NCBI GenBank assembly: GCA_001029295.1
Contig: LDXJ01000064.1
Span: forward strand, 186,001-250,000
Direction: 5' to 3'
DNA: 64,000 nucleotides
From: Peptococcaceae bacterium CEB3
GTDB taxonomy: Bacteria; Bacillota; Desulfitobacteriia; Desulfitobacteriales; Desulfitobacteriaceae
In this document: positions 44,202 through 52,999 of the stretch, in pieces
Layout: each line of letters opens with the position of its first letter
Position numbering within the stretch: the stretch's first letter is position 1
Translations under genes and position numbers: made by a program
Notes under the pieces: model-generated
Databases searched by the model: none
The model's input: the letters and a program-made list of their open reading frames with translations, nothing else
What the model was told of the DNA's origin: nothing

Positions 44202-44452
44202 ACGACATAAGAGAGAGGAAAGAAAGGTGAGGGAAAGACAGGCGAGGGAGACAGGGAAGGGACAGACGGACAGAGAGAGAACACGGAAACAGGGGAACAA
44301 GAGGTGAACAAGGAAAGGAGGGCAAACAGGGAAAGAAGAAAGAACTGAGAACAAGGGAAGACCAAGGAACATGGAAGGAATAAGGAATAAGGAATAAGGA
44401 ACAAGGAAAGGACAAGGAACAAGGAAACAAGAAGGAAGGAGGAACCGAACAG
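44202..44452. repeat. 250-bp polypurine tract with AAGGAATAAGG-type repeats
   Basis: Almost uninterrupted A/G sequence on the plus strand, with words GGAAC, AAGGAATAAGGAATAAGG and GAGGGAAAG, running into the ribosome site of the following gene. It contains many Shine-Dalgarno-like words and could form a triplex or H-DNA. Confidence 0.85.
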
Positions 44453-44453
44453 A

Positions 44454-45983
44454 GTGGGAATGACAGAACCTTACAGTCAACCTCTCCCGCCGATCTCCGC
44501 TAAGCTCGACGATAATGTCAAATACCTGAACGAGTTGCTGGGAGTTGGCGAGGGAGCGGGACACAGTTGGGATATTATGGCGAAGCCCTTCGCCTTTTCC
44601 AATCTCAACATGATGTCGTATGTTCTAAACGGCTACTTTTTGACCATGAACATGGTGCTCATTCTCAACGATGTGGAGAAATGCATTCAAACATTCGTCA
44701 GCCAACATCAGACATACACGTTGCCGGACTTAATGAATTATCTAAACACCAATGTGACCTTTGTCCAGGTACAGCCGGTAACGAAGATGGAGGATGTGGT
44801 GCGCTTCATTCTCTCCGGTCCGATGGTCACATTTGTCGACGGTTATGACGCCGCCCTGCTCATCGACACCCGTATTTACCCCATGCGCAGTATTCAGGAA
44901 CCGGAGGTCGAGCGGGTGGTACGGGGGCCGAGGGACGGGTTTACGGAAACGATGCTCATGAATACCGCTTTGATCCGGCGCCGCCTCAGGGAGCCGAGCC
45001 TGAGGGCGGAATTGATGCAGATCGGTCTGCGCTCCAAGACGGACGTCAGTTTGATGTATTTGGAGGATGTCGCCAATCCGGAAACGGTCAATATGATCCG
45101 CGAGCGTTTGAAGGGCATTCAGGTGGACACGATCGCTATGGCGGAACAAAGCGTCGTCGAACTGATCGGCAAGGTGAAGTGGAACCCGTACCCGATTGTG
45201 CGCTATACGGAGAGACCGGATGTCGCCACAACCGCGCTGGTGGAGGGACATGTGGTGATAGTCGTGGACACCAGCCCGGAAGTTATCATCGCGCCGATCA
45301 CTTTTTTTCAGTTACTGCAGCATCCGGAGGAATATCATGAATATCCGATGGTCGGGACTTACCGGCGCTGGACCATGCTGATTGCTATGCTGGCTACGAT
45401 TATTTTGCCGGGCTTGTTTCTCTTGGCGAATTTTCACCCCGATCTCGTGCCTAAGCAACTGGCGTTTTTCAAGGCGAAGAGAAGTGACCCGCTCCCGCTC
45501 TGGGCGGAATTAGTCATCGCCGAGGTGACCATCGATCTTCTCAGGGTGGCCGTCACGACTTCGCCGGTGACCTTGGCCTCGATGGTGAGTATTATGGCGG
45601 CCGTCATCTTCGGCCAGTTTGTGGCCCAAATACATTTGTTACAGCCTGAGGTTCTGGTCTATATGGCCCTGGTCATGGTGGCCCAATTCTCCCTCACCTC
45701 CTATGATCTGGCCTCAGCCAACCTGATGTCCCGCCTCTTTATCCTTCTGTGCACCCAACTGGGGTTTGCGTTCCATCTTCGCGCTTTGGGTTTCGGAGTC
45801 TCCTTGGCTCTCCTGTTAGTGTTTTTGATTACCCGCAAGTCTTTCGGAATTCCTTATTTCTGGCCCTTGTTTCCTTTCAAGTGGAAAAACGGCCTGGACG
45901 ACGTCGTGCTGCGCAAACCGTTCGCGGATATTCGCGGCCGTCCCGGGGTTCTGCGCCCGAAGATGGGAAGACGAAACGGTTAA
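44454..45983 (+). CDS. GerA/SpoVAF-family spore germination protein
   Basis: A 509-aa protein. Soluble N-terminal region (residues 1-300) with VRGPRDGFTETMLMNTALIR and VSLMYLEDVANPETVNMIRE, then about five membrane segments (TMLIAMLATIILPGLFLLA and onward) as in GerAA/SpoVAF inner-membrane germinant-receptor subunits. It stands alone, without GerB/GerC-type partners, which fits SpoVAF-like or orphan receptors. GTG 44454 follows AAGGAGG with 11 nt. Confidence 0.9.
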   Translation: MGMTEPYSQPLPPISAKLDDNVKYLNELLGVGEGAGHSWDIMAKPFAFSNLNMMSYVLNGYFLTMNMVLILNDVEKCIQTFVSQHQTYTLPDLMNYLNTNVTFVQVQPVTKMEDVVRFILSGPMVTFVDGYDAALLIDTRIYPMRSIQEPEVERVVRGPRDGFTETMLMNTALIRRRLREPSLRAELMQIGLRSKTDVSLMYLEDVANPETVNMIRERLKGIQVDTIAMAEQSVVELIGKVKWNPYPIVRYTERPDVATTALVEGHVVIVVDTSPEVIIAPITFFQLLQHPEEYHEYPMVGTYRRWTMLIAMLATIILPGLFLLANFHPDLVPKQLAFFKAKRSDPLPLWAELVIAEVTIDLLRVAVTTSPVTLASMVSIMAAVIFGQFVAQIHLLQPEVLVYMALVMVAQFSLTSYDLASANLMSRLFILLCTQLGFAFHLRALGFGVSLALLLVFLITRKSFGIPYFWPLFPFKWKNGLDDVVLRKPFADIRGRPGVLRPKMGRRNG

Positions 45984-46045
45984 TTGTAAACAACGGTTAA
46001 TTTCCAATATCGCACCCACATAGCCGGTTTACCCCGGCCGCCCCC

Positions 46046-46087
46046 AAGACCGATCGTCCGAATCGTCAACGGGGGTCTTTTTTTTTA
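46046..46087 (+). terminator. Terminator after the germination gene
   Basis: AAGACC (46046-46051) pairs with GGTCTT (46074-46079), with an inner CGAT/ATCG, followed by ten U residues. Confidence 0.75.
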
Positions 46088-46125
46088 TCTGAAAAAGATT
46101 TACAATACTTAGTGCTCGAACAATA

Positions 46126-46139
46126 ATCGTTCGAACGAT
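46126..46139. promoter_or_regulatory. Perfect 14-bp palindrome upstream of the MFS gene
   Basis: ATCGTTCGAACGAT, about 20 bp downstream of TACAAT (46101-46106). Candidate operator; regulator unknown. Confidence 0.4.
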
Positions 46140-46255
46140 AGCCACTGGAATCACCGCTCGCGGCGATTGGTGGCAGAACTCCGCGTCGGGTCCCCTTGGG
46201 TCCCGGTGGGTCTCGGTGGATTCCAAGGATAAATAGACTAGAAGGGGGAGTCCGT

Positions 46256-47461
46256 TTGGGTCGCTGGCTTAATAAGAATTTGGCCTTGCTCTTTGTCGCG
46301 CGGGTGATCCGCAGTATTACCCAGGCTTTTCTCGTGATCGTCGTGCCCATCTATCTGGCGAGACTGGGGTTCAGTGCGGTGCAGATAGGAACGTTGTTCA
46401 TGGGGACGACGATAGGCGGTGCCTTGCTTATACTGGCAGTGGGTATAGGGGCAGACCGTTGGGGCCGCAAGCGAGCTATGATCGTTTTGGCTGCTCTGCA
46501 GGCCCTGGGAGCAGCGGGCTTTGTTCTCAGCGCTAATCTGGCCGTGCTTACCCTCTCGAGCGCTGCCGGTACGATCGGTCGGGGAGGCGGTGCCGGCAGC
46601 GGGGGGGCTTTTGGGCCTTTTTACCCGGCAGAACAACCGCTTCTGAGTGAGCACGCCGAGAGTAAGTACCGCAATGAGGTGTTTGGCTTTCTCTCTTTTC
46701 TCGGCGTTTTGGGGGGAGCCGTCGGGTCACTTCTGGCAGCTGTGCCTCAGCTTTGGCCGAGCGGGCCGTTCGGCTGGCGGACGGGTTACCTTTTTCTTTT
46801 CGCCCTGACGGTATTCAGCTCTCTCTTGCTCATTGCGGTGGTTTTGCCGGTGTCAGAGCGTAAACGCACCGTGAAGAGGCAGCCCTTGCAACTCTCTTGG
46901 CGCCTCCTGGGCAAGTTTTCCCTGACGAATATTTTTAACGGCTTCGGCATCGGTTTCTTGGGACCTCTGCTTACCTATTGGTTCTACGTGCGTTTCGGGG
47001 CGGGAACCGCCACCATCGGGGTTCTTTTTACTGTTGTCAACCTGTTGACGGCCCTTCCGTATCTTATTTCCGCCTACTTGGGAAATCGTTTCGGCGTTGT
47101 GCGCACCGTTGTAGCCACCCGGGCGATCGCGGTGACCTTGACCGGGGTCATGGCTTTCTCACCGACTTACTTGGTGGCGGGGACTCTGTTTGCTTTGCGC
47201 ATGGTGTTCAATTCCCTGGGCAATCCCCTGCGCCAGTCTATGGTTATGGGTATGAGCAATGAGGGGGAACGCTCTACCATGGCCGCTTTCAGTAATCTGC
47301 CGATGCAAGTCTCCTCGGCGCTGAGTCCGCCTTTGGGAGGTTTACTGATGGACGAAGGCATGCTTGGCCTGCCACTTGTCTTGGCAGCCGGCTTCCAAGC
47401 GGTAAACACGGTTCTCTACTGGCGGTTTTTCCGGGGAGTGAGAAATCAGGATCTTCATTGA
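46256..47461 (+). CDS. MFS transporter
   Basis: A 401-aa protein with about 12 hydrophobic segments. The loop 2-3 motif GADRWGRKRAMIVLAAL is the MFS signature. Substrate unknown; drug efflux-like. TTG 46256 has AAGGGGGAG 6-7 nt upstream and places the start right before the first membrane segment; a longer frame from 46196 is less likely. Confidence 0.85.
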   Translation: MGRWLNKNLALLFVARVIRSITQAFLVIVVPIYLARLGFSAVQIGTLFMGTTIGGALLILAVGIGADRWGRKRAMIVLAALQALGAAGFVLSANLAVLTLSSAAGTIGRGGGAGSGGAFGPFYPAEQPLLSEHAESKYRNEVFGFLSFLGVLGGAVGSLLAAVPQLWPSGPFGWRTGYLFLFALTVFSSLLLIAVVLPVSERKRTVKRQPLQLSWRLLGKFSLTNIFNGFGIGFLGPLLTYWFYVRFGAGTATIGVLFTVVNLLTALPYLISAYLGNRFGVVRTVVATRAIAVTLTGVMAFSPTYLVAGTLFALRMVFNSLGNPLRQSMVMGMSNEGERSTMAAFSNLPMQVSSALSPPLGGLLMDEGMLGLPLVLAAGFQAVNTVLYWRFFRGVRNQDLH

Positions 47462-47538
47462 GCTCAATGTTATAAAAATTCGCTTTCTGAACCACACTAA
47501 GACCTGTTAAGCCAAAAATCACAGGGGGGAATTTCAGT

Positions 47539-47751
47539 ATGACGGTTCAACAGGATTTGCAGAAAGCGGTAGCCAGTGCTCAGTCGTCTCTCGGGACTTA
47601 CTCCGTGTTTGCCGAATCTACCCAGGATCAGTCGGCCAAACAGATGTTCAAAGACATGTCTAAGGATATGCAGCGCCACGTAGATGTACTCAACAACCGC
47701 CTTAAGTATATCAGTGAGAACAATGACATGAACCAGCCGCTGAACCAGTAG
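47539..47751 (+). CDS. DUF1657-domain small protein
   Basis: A 70-aa helical protein (MTVQQDLQKAVASAQSSLGT, QDQSAKQMFKDMSKDMQRHV). DUF1657 proteins are found almost only in spore-formers, often near spoVA genes, function unknown. Strong AGGGGGGAA ribosome site. Confidence 0.85.
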   Translation: MTVQQDLQKAVASAQSSLGTYSVFAESTQDQSAKQMFKDMSKDMQRHVDVLNNRLKYISENNDMNQPLNQ

Positions 47752-47955
47752 GAACGGTGTTCGGGACCGCGGTCGCGCTTCGGGCTTGCGGGCGCGGTTA
47801 GGCTCGCGGTCACAGTTGGGAATAGAGCCGGAGACTCTTGGCCGGGGGCCGGGAGTCTTTTCGCGTCCGCCGTAAGGTGTCACGCGCCGGGGCCCCGGCG
47901 CGGATTTTTTGCCCTATCCGCGGCGGACGCAAACAGTTCAAACAGTTCGCCGGAA

Positions 47956-47984
47956 TTGAATTGCACTTGACGGCATGCTATACT
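47956..47984 (+). promoter_or_regulatory. Extended -10 promoter of the glycosylase gene
   Basis: TTGAAT (47956-47961), 17-bp spacer, TGC-TATACT (-10 at 47979-47984). The gap 47752-48040 otherwise has no recognised gene. Confidence 0.55.
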
Positions 47985-48040
47985 TACAAAGAAAGTAATG
48001 GAAATTTTGACGAAGGCTTTGGCCTGGCGGACGGAGAAGA

Positions 48041-48646
48041 TTGGCGAGTATGGCGTTTTTTCCCTACGGCACGAAGGAAACGGACCACCTCAAAGAGAGG
48101 GATGAGAAGCTTGGGGCGGTGATTGAACGGATAGGTCCGATCCGGCGGGACATTGTCCCGGATCCTTTTGAAGCGTTGATTTTGAGCGTGGTCAATCAGC
48201 AAATTTCTAAACAAGCCGCTCAAACTGTTTGGGACAGGCTGTGCGCCTTGCTTGGGACGGTGACAGCGGAGCGGTTGGACGGGGTCGCTCCGGCGCGGCT
48301 TCGTGCCTGTGGTCTCTCCGACAGAAAGGTCGGATATTTGAAGGGGATCGCGGAGGCCGCCCTGCGGAGAATCGAGTTTGCCGGGTTGTCTGAGCTTACT
48401 GACCGGGAGATTATAGAGACATTGTCCGCATTGCCGGGGGTGGGGGTGTGGACGGCCGAAATGTTCCTTATTTTTTCGCTCTGCCGCCCCGATGTGGTGA
48501 GTTATGGGGACTTGGCTATCCGGAGGGGCATGATGAAGTTATACGGGCTGACGGAACTTCCCCGGGAGACATTCCAAAACTTCAGAGAGAACTATTCACC
48601 CTATGGTTCGGTAGCATCCTTGTATCTCTGGGCCTTCTCCGTGTGA
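48041..48646 (+). CDS. DNA-3-methyladenine glycosylase II (AlkA-type HhH-GPD)
   Basis: A 201-aa base-excision glycosylase. ALILSVVNQQISKQAAQTVW, the helix-hairpin-helix ALPGVGVWTAEMFLIFSL and the catalytic Asp region VVSYGDLAIRRGM are visible. It lacks the AlkA N-terminal beta domain, as in the short AlkA2-type enzymes. Start may be TTG 48041 (GGAG 4-5 nt upstream) or ATG 48050. Confidence 0.9.
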   Translation: MASMAFFPYGTKETDHLKERDEKLGAVIERIGPIRRDIVPDPFEALILSVVNQQISKQAAQTVWDRLCALLGTVTAERLDGVAPARLRACGLSDRKVGYLKGIAEAALRRIEFAGLSELTDREIIETLSALPGVGVWTAEMFLIFSLCRPDVVSYGDLAIRRGMMKLYGLTELPRETFQNFRENYSPYGSVASLYLWAFSV

Positions 48647-48679
48647 TCGGAGGGGAGCGGGAAAAGGGTTTGGAAAGCA

Positions 48680-48731
48680 ATGATTAGGAGTTATGATTGG
48701 GAGTTATGATTGAGAACTATTATTGAGAAGG
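48680..48731. repeat. 13-bp tandem repeat x4
   Basis: ATGATTAGGAGTT, ATGATTGGGAGTT, ATGATTGAGAACT, ATTATTGAGAAGG. It ends just before the ribosome site of the next gene. Confidence 0.85.
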
Positions 48732-48745
48732 AAAGGTGATATCCA

Positions 48746-50236
48746 GTGAAGATTCTTCTGGTCTACCCCGAATATCCTGTTACATACTGGGGGTTCCAGT
48801 ATGCCTTGAAGTTCGTCTCCAAACGGGCCAGTTTCCCGCCGCTGGGTCTCATGACCGTGGCGGCCATCCTTCCGGCTGACGATGAGAAGAAATTGGTGGA
48901 TTTGAACGTGGAACCCCTCAAGGACCGGGACATTCTTTGGGCTGACTATGTTTTCATCAGTGCCATGGTGGTGCAGAAAGCGTCGGTCCTGGAAGTTGTC
49001 AAGCGCTGCCGGGACTTGGGGGTCAAAACGGTAGGAGGGGGTCCTCTGTTCACATCCGAGCCGGAGGAATTCGCGCAAGTCGACCATCTGGTCCTGAATG
49101 AAGGGGAATTGACCATTCCCCAATTTCTCCGGGACCTGGAGAAAGGAGAAGCGGCCCACCTTTATACATCAACTGAATGGGCCGACCTGGAAAAGACACC
49201 GGCCCCTCAATGGAACCTTATCAGGCAGAAAGCTTACGCTACCATGAATATCCAATATTCCCGCGGCTGTCCGTTCAATTGTGAATTCTGCAATATCACA
49301 ACTCTGTACGGCCGCATTCCCAGAACCAAGGGCGTGCCTCAGCTGATCCACGAGTTGGACACCCTGTACGAGTCCGGCTGGCGGGAGGGCGTATTTTTTG
49401 TCGACGACAACTTTATCGGCAACAAGAAAAAGTTGATGCAAGAAGTCTTGCCCGCCCTGATTGACTGGATGGACGCCCGAAACCATCCGTTTGCGCTTTT
49501 GACCGAGACTTCCATTAATCTGGCGGATGATGAGGAGCTCATGCGGCTGATGGTCAAAGCGGGTTTTGACACGGTCTTCATCGGGATCGAGACGCCGAAT
49601 GAAGAGAGCCTCGTCGAGTGCAACAAGATGCAGAATAAAAACCGGGATCTCATTGCCTGCGTGAAAAAGATTCAGCGCTTCGGGCTCCAGGTGCACGGGG
49701 GCTTCATTGTCGGCTTTGATAATGACACCTCATCGATTTTTGACAGCCTGATTAACTTTATTCAGCAGAGCGGCATAGCCGCCGCCATGGTCGGGCTGCT
49801 CAACGCGCCTCGCGGGACCAAGCTTTATCAGCGGCTGGCCGGAGAGGGCCGGCTGATCGAGGGATTCAGCGGCAGCAATACGGACTTCAGCATGAACTTC
49901 ATTCCCAAAATGGACAAGGAACTGTTGGTCAAGGGCTATAACCGGATTGTTGAGACGATTTACTCGCCTAAGAAATACTACGAACGGGTGCTGACTTTCC
50001 TTCAGGAGTACAGCCCGGTGAAAGCCGCCAAGATCCCGATAAATTTTGAGCATGTGATGGCCTTTGCCAAGTCGGTGGTACGCTTGGGCATCATCGGCAA
50101 GGAGAGACGCTATTACTGGCGGCTGATCACCTGGTCTCTGTTCAAGCGGCCGGACGTTTTTCCTTTGGCGGTTACCCTGTCAATTTATGGGTTCCACTTC
50201 CGGAAGAGCTTTAAGCGCACAGCCATAGAGACGTGA
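48746..50236 (+). CDS. B12-binding radical SAM protein with DUF4070 (HpnP-like)
   Basis: A 496-aa protein. N-terminal cobalamin-binding-like domain (residues 1-150), radical SAM domain with YSRGCPFNCEFCNI (CxxxCxxC), VFFVDDNFIGNKKKL and FIGIETPNEESL, then a DUF4070 C-terminal domain (TIYSPKKYYERVL). It resembles hopanoid C-2 methylase HpnP and many uncharacterised relatives. No hopanoid genes are near, so the methylation target is unknown. Confidence 0.88.
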   Translation: MKILLVYPEYPVTYWGFQYALKFVSKRASFPPLGLMTVAAILPADDEKKLVDLNVEPLKDRDILWADYVFISAMVVQKASVLEVVKRCRDLGVKTVGGGPLFTSEPEEFAQVDHLVLNEGELTIPQFLRDLEKGEAAHLYTSTEWADLEKTPAPQWNLIRQKAYATMNIQYSRGCPFNCEFCNITTLYGRIPRTKGVPQLIHELDTLYESGWREGVFFVDDNFIGNKKKLMQEVLPALIDWMDARNHPFALLTETSINLADDEELMRLMVKAGFDTVFIGIETPNEESLVECNKMQNKNRDLIACVKKIQRFGLQVHGGFIVGFDNDTSSIFDSLINFIQQSGIAAAMVGLLNAPRGTKLYQRLAGEGRLIEGFSGSNTDFSMNFIPKMDKELLVKGYNRIVETIYSPKKYYERVLTFLQEYSPVKAAKIPINFEHVMAFAKSVVRLGIIGKERRYYWRLITWSLFKRPDVFPLAVTLSIYGFHFRKSFKRTAIET

Positions 50237-50405
50237 GGGGAGTTTTCTTTGCTGGGAGTGATGTCAAAAACATTCCGTCCCTAATATAATGGTTTAGCAA
50301 GAGGTAGCGGTTTAACGAGGAAAATAGAGAAAGGTGGACTTTGCCGGAATTAATTACGGAAAATCCGATACTGGTCTGAAGGATTGGCTCATTTGTATTT
50401 TTTTG

Positions 50406-50433
50406 TTGACAAGCGCAAACTTTATGCTACAAT
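50406..50433 (+). promoter_or_regulatory. Promoter of speD
   Basis: TTGACA (50406-50411), 16-bp spacer ending TGC, TACAAT (50428-50433): an extended -10 promoter. A structured 90-nt leader follows. Confidence 0.75.
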
Positions 50434-50443
50434 TTAACTCGAT

Positions 50444-50492
50444 AGGAATTTGGGTCACCGGACCTGGCGGGGTCCGGCTCGGATTCCTTCAT
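50444..50492 (+). promoter_or_regulatory. Structured leader of speD mRNA
   Basis: Inner stem CCGGACC-TGGCG-GGGTCCGG (50458-50477), enclosed by GGAAT/ATTCC arms (about 50445-50487). Possible regulatory RNA of unrecognised class; there is no U-tract, so it is not a plain terminator. Confidence 0.4.
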
Positions 50493-50526
50493 ATTTTGCC
50501 AGCAAAAAGGGGGCAACGATGACAAG

Positions 50527-50904
50527 ATGAGCAATTCTTTGGGACGTCATGTGTTGGCTGAGATTTACGAGTGCAGCTTTGACATTCTCAATGACCGGGA
50601 GAAAGTCGAGCGCATCATGGTCAACGCAGCTTTGGAGGCAGGTGCAGAGATCCGGGAAGTGGTTTTTCACAAGTTCAGTCCCCAGGGCGTGAGTGGGGTG
50701 GTCGTGATTTCCGAATCCCATCTCGCGATTCATACCTGGCCTGAACTGGGGTATGCAGCTGTTGACGTCTTCACATGCGGGGACCGTGTCAATCCCTGGG
50801 ATGCCTGTAATTACGTTACGGAGCACTTTAAGTCCGGTCACATGACTGCTACGGAAATGAAACGAGGAATCGTTGAAGATCCCAAGGAAGCAGTAAATCT
50901 TTAG
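50527..50904 (+). CDS. speD: S-adenosylmethionine decarboxylase proenzyme (class 1B)
   Basis: A 125-aa proenzyme that self-cleaves to a pyruvoyl enzyme and supplies aminopropyl groups for spermidine. Cleavage site VVISESHLAIHTWPE (Glu-Ser) and the active-site Cys in VDVFTCGDRV are present. Length is typical of prokaryotic SpeD. No speE is beside it. A strong terminator follows. Confidence 0.95.
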   Translation: MSNSLGRHVLAEIYECSFDILNDREKVERIMVNAALEAGAEIREVVFHKFSPQGVSGVVVISESHLAIHTWPELGYAAVDVFTCGDRVNPWDACNYVTEHFKSGHMTATEMKRGIVEDPKEAVNL

Positions 50905-50948
50905 GAGGGATATTTATTTTATTCCGTACTAAGATGTGGGTAGGCTAG

Positions 50949-50986
50949 CAGGCCTTGCAATCTCGTAACGAGATGGGCAAGGCCTG
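50949..50986 (+). terminator. Terminator of speD
   Basis: Perfect 10-bp stem CAGGCCTTGC/GCAAGGCCTG with inner ATCTCG-TAA-CGAGAT, followed by TTGATTTAT. Confidence 0.85.
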
Positions 50987-51387
50987 TTGATTTATAGAAC
51001 GGGCAAAGGAAATTAGGCGTTGCCGGCGAAATACTTAGCAAGAGATACAAAGGTATGCAGGGAAACGTCAAAGTCCTGTGGCTATCTTTGCACTTTACAG
51101 CACTCTTGGGTCCACGAGCGGCTCTGCAGTGCCCGCTCACCTTGGCGCCGGAGCTGCGTACTCGAAGGCTCCGCTAACGCGCCTAACCTCTGGGTATTTA
51201 AGCAGTGGAATCCAAATGCTGCCGCCCTGTCGGGCGCATTTGGCGTCAGTCCGCACCGTGGACTGACGTCTGAGGCGCGTTCTAACGCTGCGCCTTCTGC
51301 GTGCGCGGACGCTCCTTTGCCTGAAAGGTTCGCTAAGCACTTGCAACGCTCGCTCGTTAACTTTGACGAGACCCTGCCAAGGTATGT
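50987..51387. other. Hairpin-rich intergenic region
   Basis: An open frame crosses it but has no protein-like features. A perfect hairpin CGTCAGTCC/GGACTGACG lies at 51244-51268. No gene recognised; possibly degraded sequence. Confidence 0.4.
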
Positions 51388-51432
51388 GAGATACGAGAGA
51401 TACGAGAGGTACAAGAGATACAAGAAATATTG
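51388..51432. repeat. 9-bp tandem repeat x5
   Basis: GAGATACGA, GAGATACGA, GAGGTACAA, GAGATACAA, GAAATATTG, 40 bp before hdrC. Confidence 0.85.
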
Positions 51433-51472
51433 GAAAGTGCAGGGTGCCAAGCGTGGGGGGAGGACGGAAGGG

Positions 51473-51997
51473 ATGGCAAGGCTCGTTAACGGAATGGATG
51501 TCAATGCTTGTTATCAGTGCGGCAAATGTTCCGCCGGCTGTCCGGTGTACTTTGCGATGGACATTTTGCCTCATCAGATGCTCCGGCTGCTGCAGATCGG
51601 GGAAGTGGACCAAGTTCTGGACTGTGAGTCGATCTGGCTCTGCACCCTTTGTTCGGCTTGTTCCACCCGCTGTCCGCGCGGTGTCGATTTGCCGGCCATT
51701 ATAGAGGAACTGCGCCGGGCAGGTTTGCGCAGGGAGTCCGGCCGGGGAAGGAGCCAGCGCGCTTTTCACAACTAGGTCCTGCGCTCGCTTGAGCGCCACG
51801 GTAGGGTCTATAAAGCCGGGATTGCGGCCTCCGGTAATCTGGGCCTGGGCAGCCGCAAAAAGGACGCTCGCTTAGTCTTGGCCCTTTTAAAACGGGGAAA
51901 GCTGAGAGTGTGGCCCTCGCGTATACGGGGGAGGCTCGTTGTTCGGGGTTTCTTTCAGCGGGTAAAAGCCGGACAGGAGGGGGAGAAAGATGCCTAA
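51473..51997 (+). CDS. hdrC: Heterodisulfide reductase subunit C-like, with in-frame TAG at 51773-51775
   Basis: Iron-sulfur protein with two [4Fe-4S] motifs: CYQCGKCSAGCP and CTLCSACSTRCP. A conventional reading gives only 100 aa, ending QRAFHN. After the TAG the same frame continues as VLRSLERHGRVYKAGIAASG, then KKDARLVLALLKRGKLR, which is the normal HdrC C-terminus, to a TAA at 51995-51997 that overlaps the hdrB start by 8 bp. Full length would be 174 residues plus the TAG position, as expected for HdrC. The TAG may be a nonsense mutation, sequencing error, or be suppressed/decoded as pyrrolysine. ATG 51473 has GGGAGG 9 nt upstream. Confidence 0.8.
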
Positions 51998-52883
51998 CTA
52001 TGCCTTTTATCCCGGTTGTTCTCTGCATACCACTGCCCGGGAGAGCAGTCAGTCACTCCTCTTGGTCATGGACCGCCTGGGGATCGGTTACGAGGAGGTA
52101 CCGGATTGGAACTGCTGCGGGGGCACTTCCGCCGTGTCGCTGGATGAACAACTGGCTGTGACACTGGCTGTTCGCAACCTCCTCCAGGCCAAGCCTTTGG
52201 CGGGTGACGGTCTGGTCGTACCCTGTGCCCATTGTTACCACCGCCTTATGTCCGGGAAAAAGAGGGTGGAGTCCGATCCCGATATGCGCCGGAGGGTGGA
52301 GAATGAGCTCCAACATCCCGTTGAAGATCTGCCGCCAATTTACAATGCCTTGCAAGTGATCGAGAGAGCGGAGATTTTGGAGAAGATCAGGCTCTACGCC
52401 GTGAAAAGCCTGAGCGGTCTCAAAGTAGCTTCCTATTACGGCTGCCAATTGGTGCGGCCACCCCGGCTGACTAATTTTGACCACCCCGAAAATCCGACCG
52501 GACTGGATGAGATTGTCGAGACTCTGGGCGGAGAGGCGGTTCCCTGGCCCTTGAAGACGGAATGCTGCGGCGGAAATTTATCTTTAGCTAAGCGCGACAT
52601 TTCAGAAAAACTGGTGCGGCGCATTTTGGACATGGCAATCGAATGCGAAGCGGAGTGCATTGTGACGGCTTGCCCCATTTGTCAGGCTAACCTCGACCTC
52701 CATCAGTTTCAGCTTTTTAACCAGTTCACCGGCGCGCAAGGAGCGCCTGTCCGCAAAAAAATCCCTGTCTTCTTTTTTAGCCAACTGATCGGTTTGGTAC
52801 TAGGCTTCGATTCGCACGTCGTTGGGCTGAGCAGACACTTTATCCCGGCGTGGGACGCGCTGGCGTTGGCGGGGCTTCGCTAG
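51990..52883 (+). CDS. hdrB: Heterodisulfide reductase subunit B-like
   Basis: A 297-aa protein with two CCG domains that hold non-cubane [4Fe-4S] clusters: WNCCGGTSA with PCAHCY, and YYGCQLVRP, TECCGGNLS, TACPICQANL. With HdrC it forms the thiol/disulfide or electron-bifurcating module linked to HdrA in other organisms; no hdrA here. Strong GGAGGGGG ribosome site. Confidence 0.92.
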   Translation: MPNYAFYPGCSLHTTARESSQSLLLVMDRLGIGYEEVPDWNCCGGTSAVSLDEQLAVTLAVRNLLQAKPLAGDGLVVPCAHCYHRLMSGKKRVESDPDMRRRVENELQHPVEDLPPIYNALQVIERAEILEKIRLYAVKSLSGLKVASYYGCQLVRPPRLTNFDHPENPTGLDEIVETLGGEAVPWPLKTECCGGNLSLAKRDISEKLVRRILDMAIECEAECIVTACPICQANLDLHQFQLFNQFTGAQGAPVRKKIPVFFFSQLIGLVLGFDSHVVGLSRHFIPAWDALALAGLR

Positions 52884-52999
52884 TCCGGCATTGGTAAGTT
52901 TCAAATTTTAGGGGAATACTTAGGCATGCGACTGCAGGAATTCGGGAAGAAATCTAGAATATACTGTAGGTTAGTCTCGGAACAAGGGGAGATAAAAAC

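Noticed and set aside
43924-44307. 127-codon open frame in the purine-rich gap
   Set aside because: Arg/Lys/Glu-rich translation of repeats and a hairpin; no ribosome site.
51020-51472. Upstream extension of the hdrC frame
   Set aside because: The residues have no HdrC similarity, and the strong GGGAGG site sits before ATG 51473.
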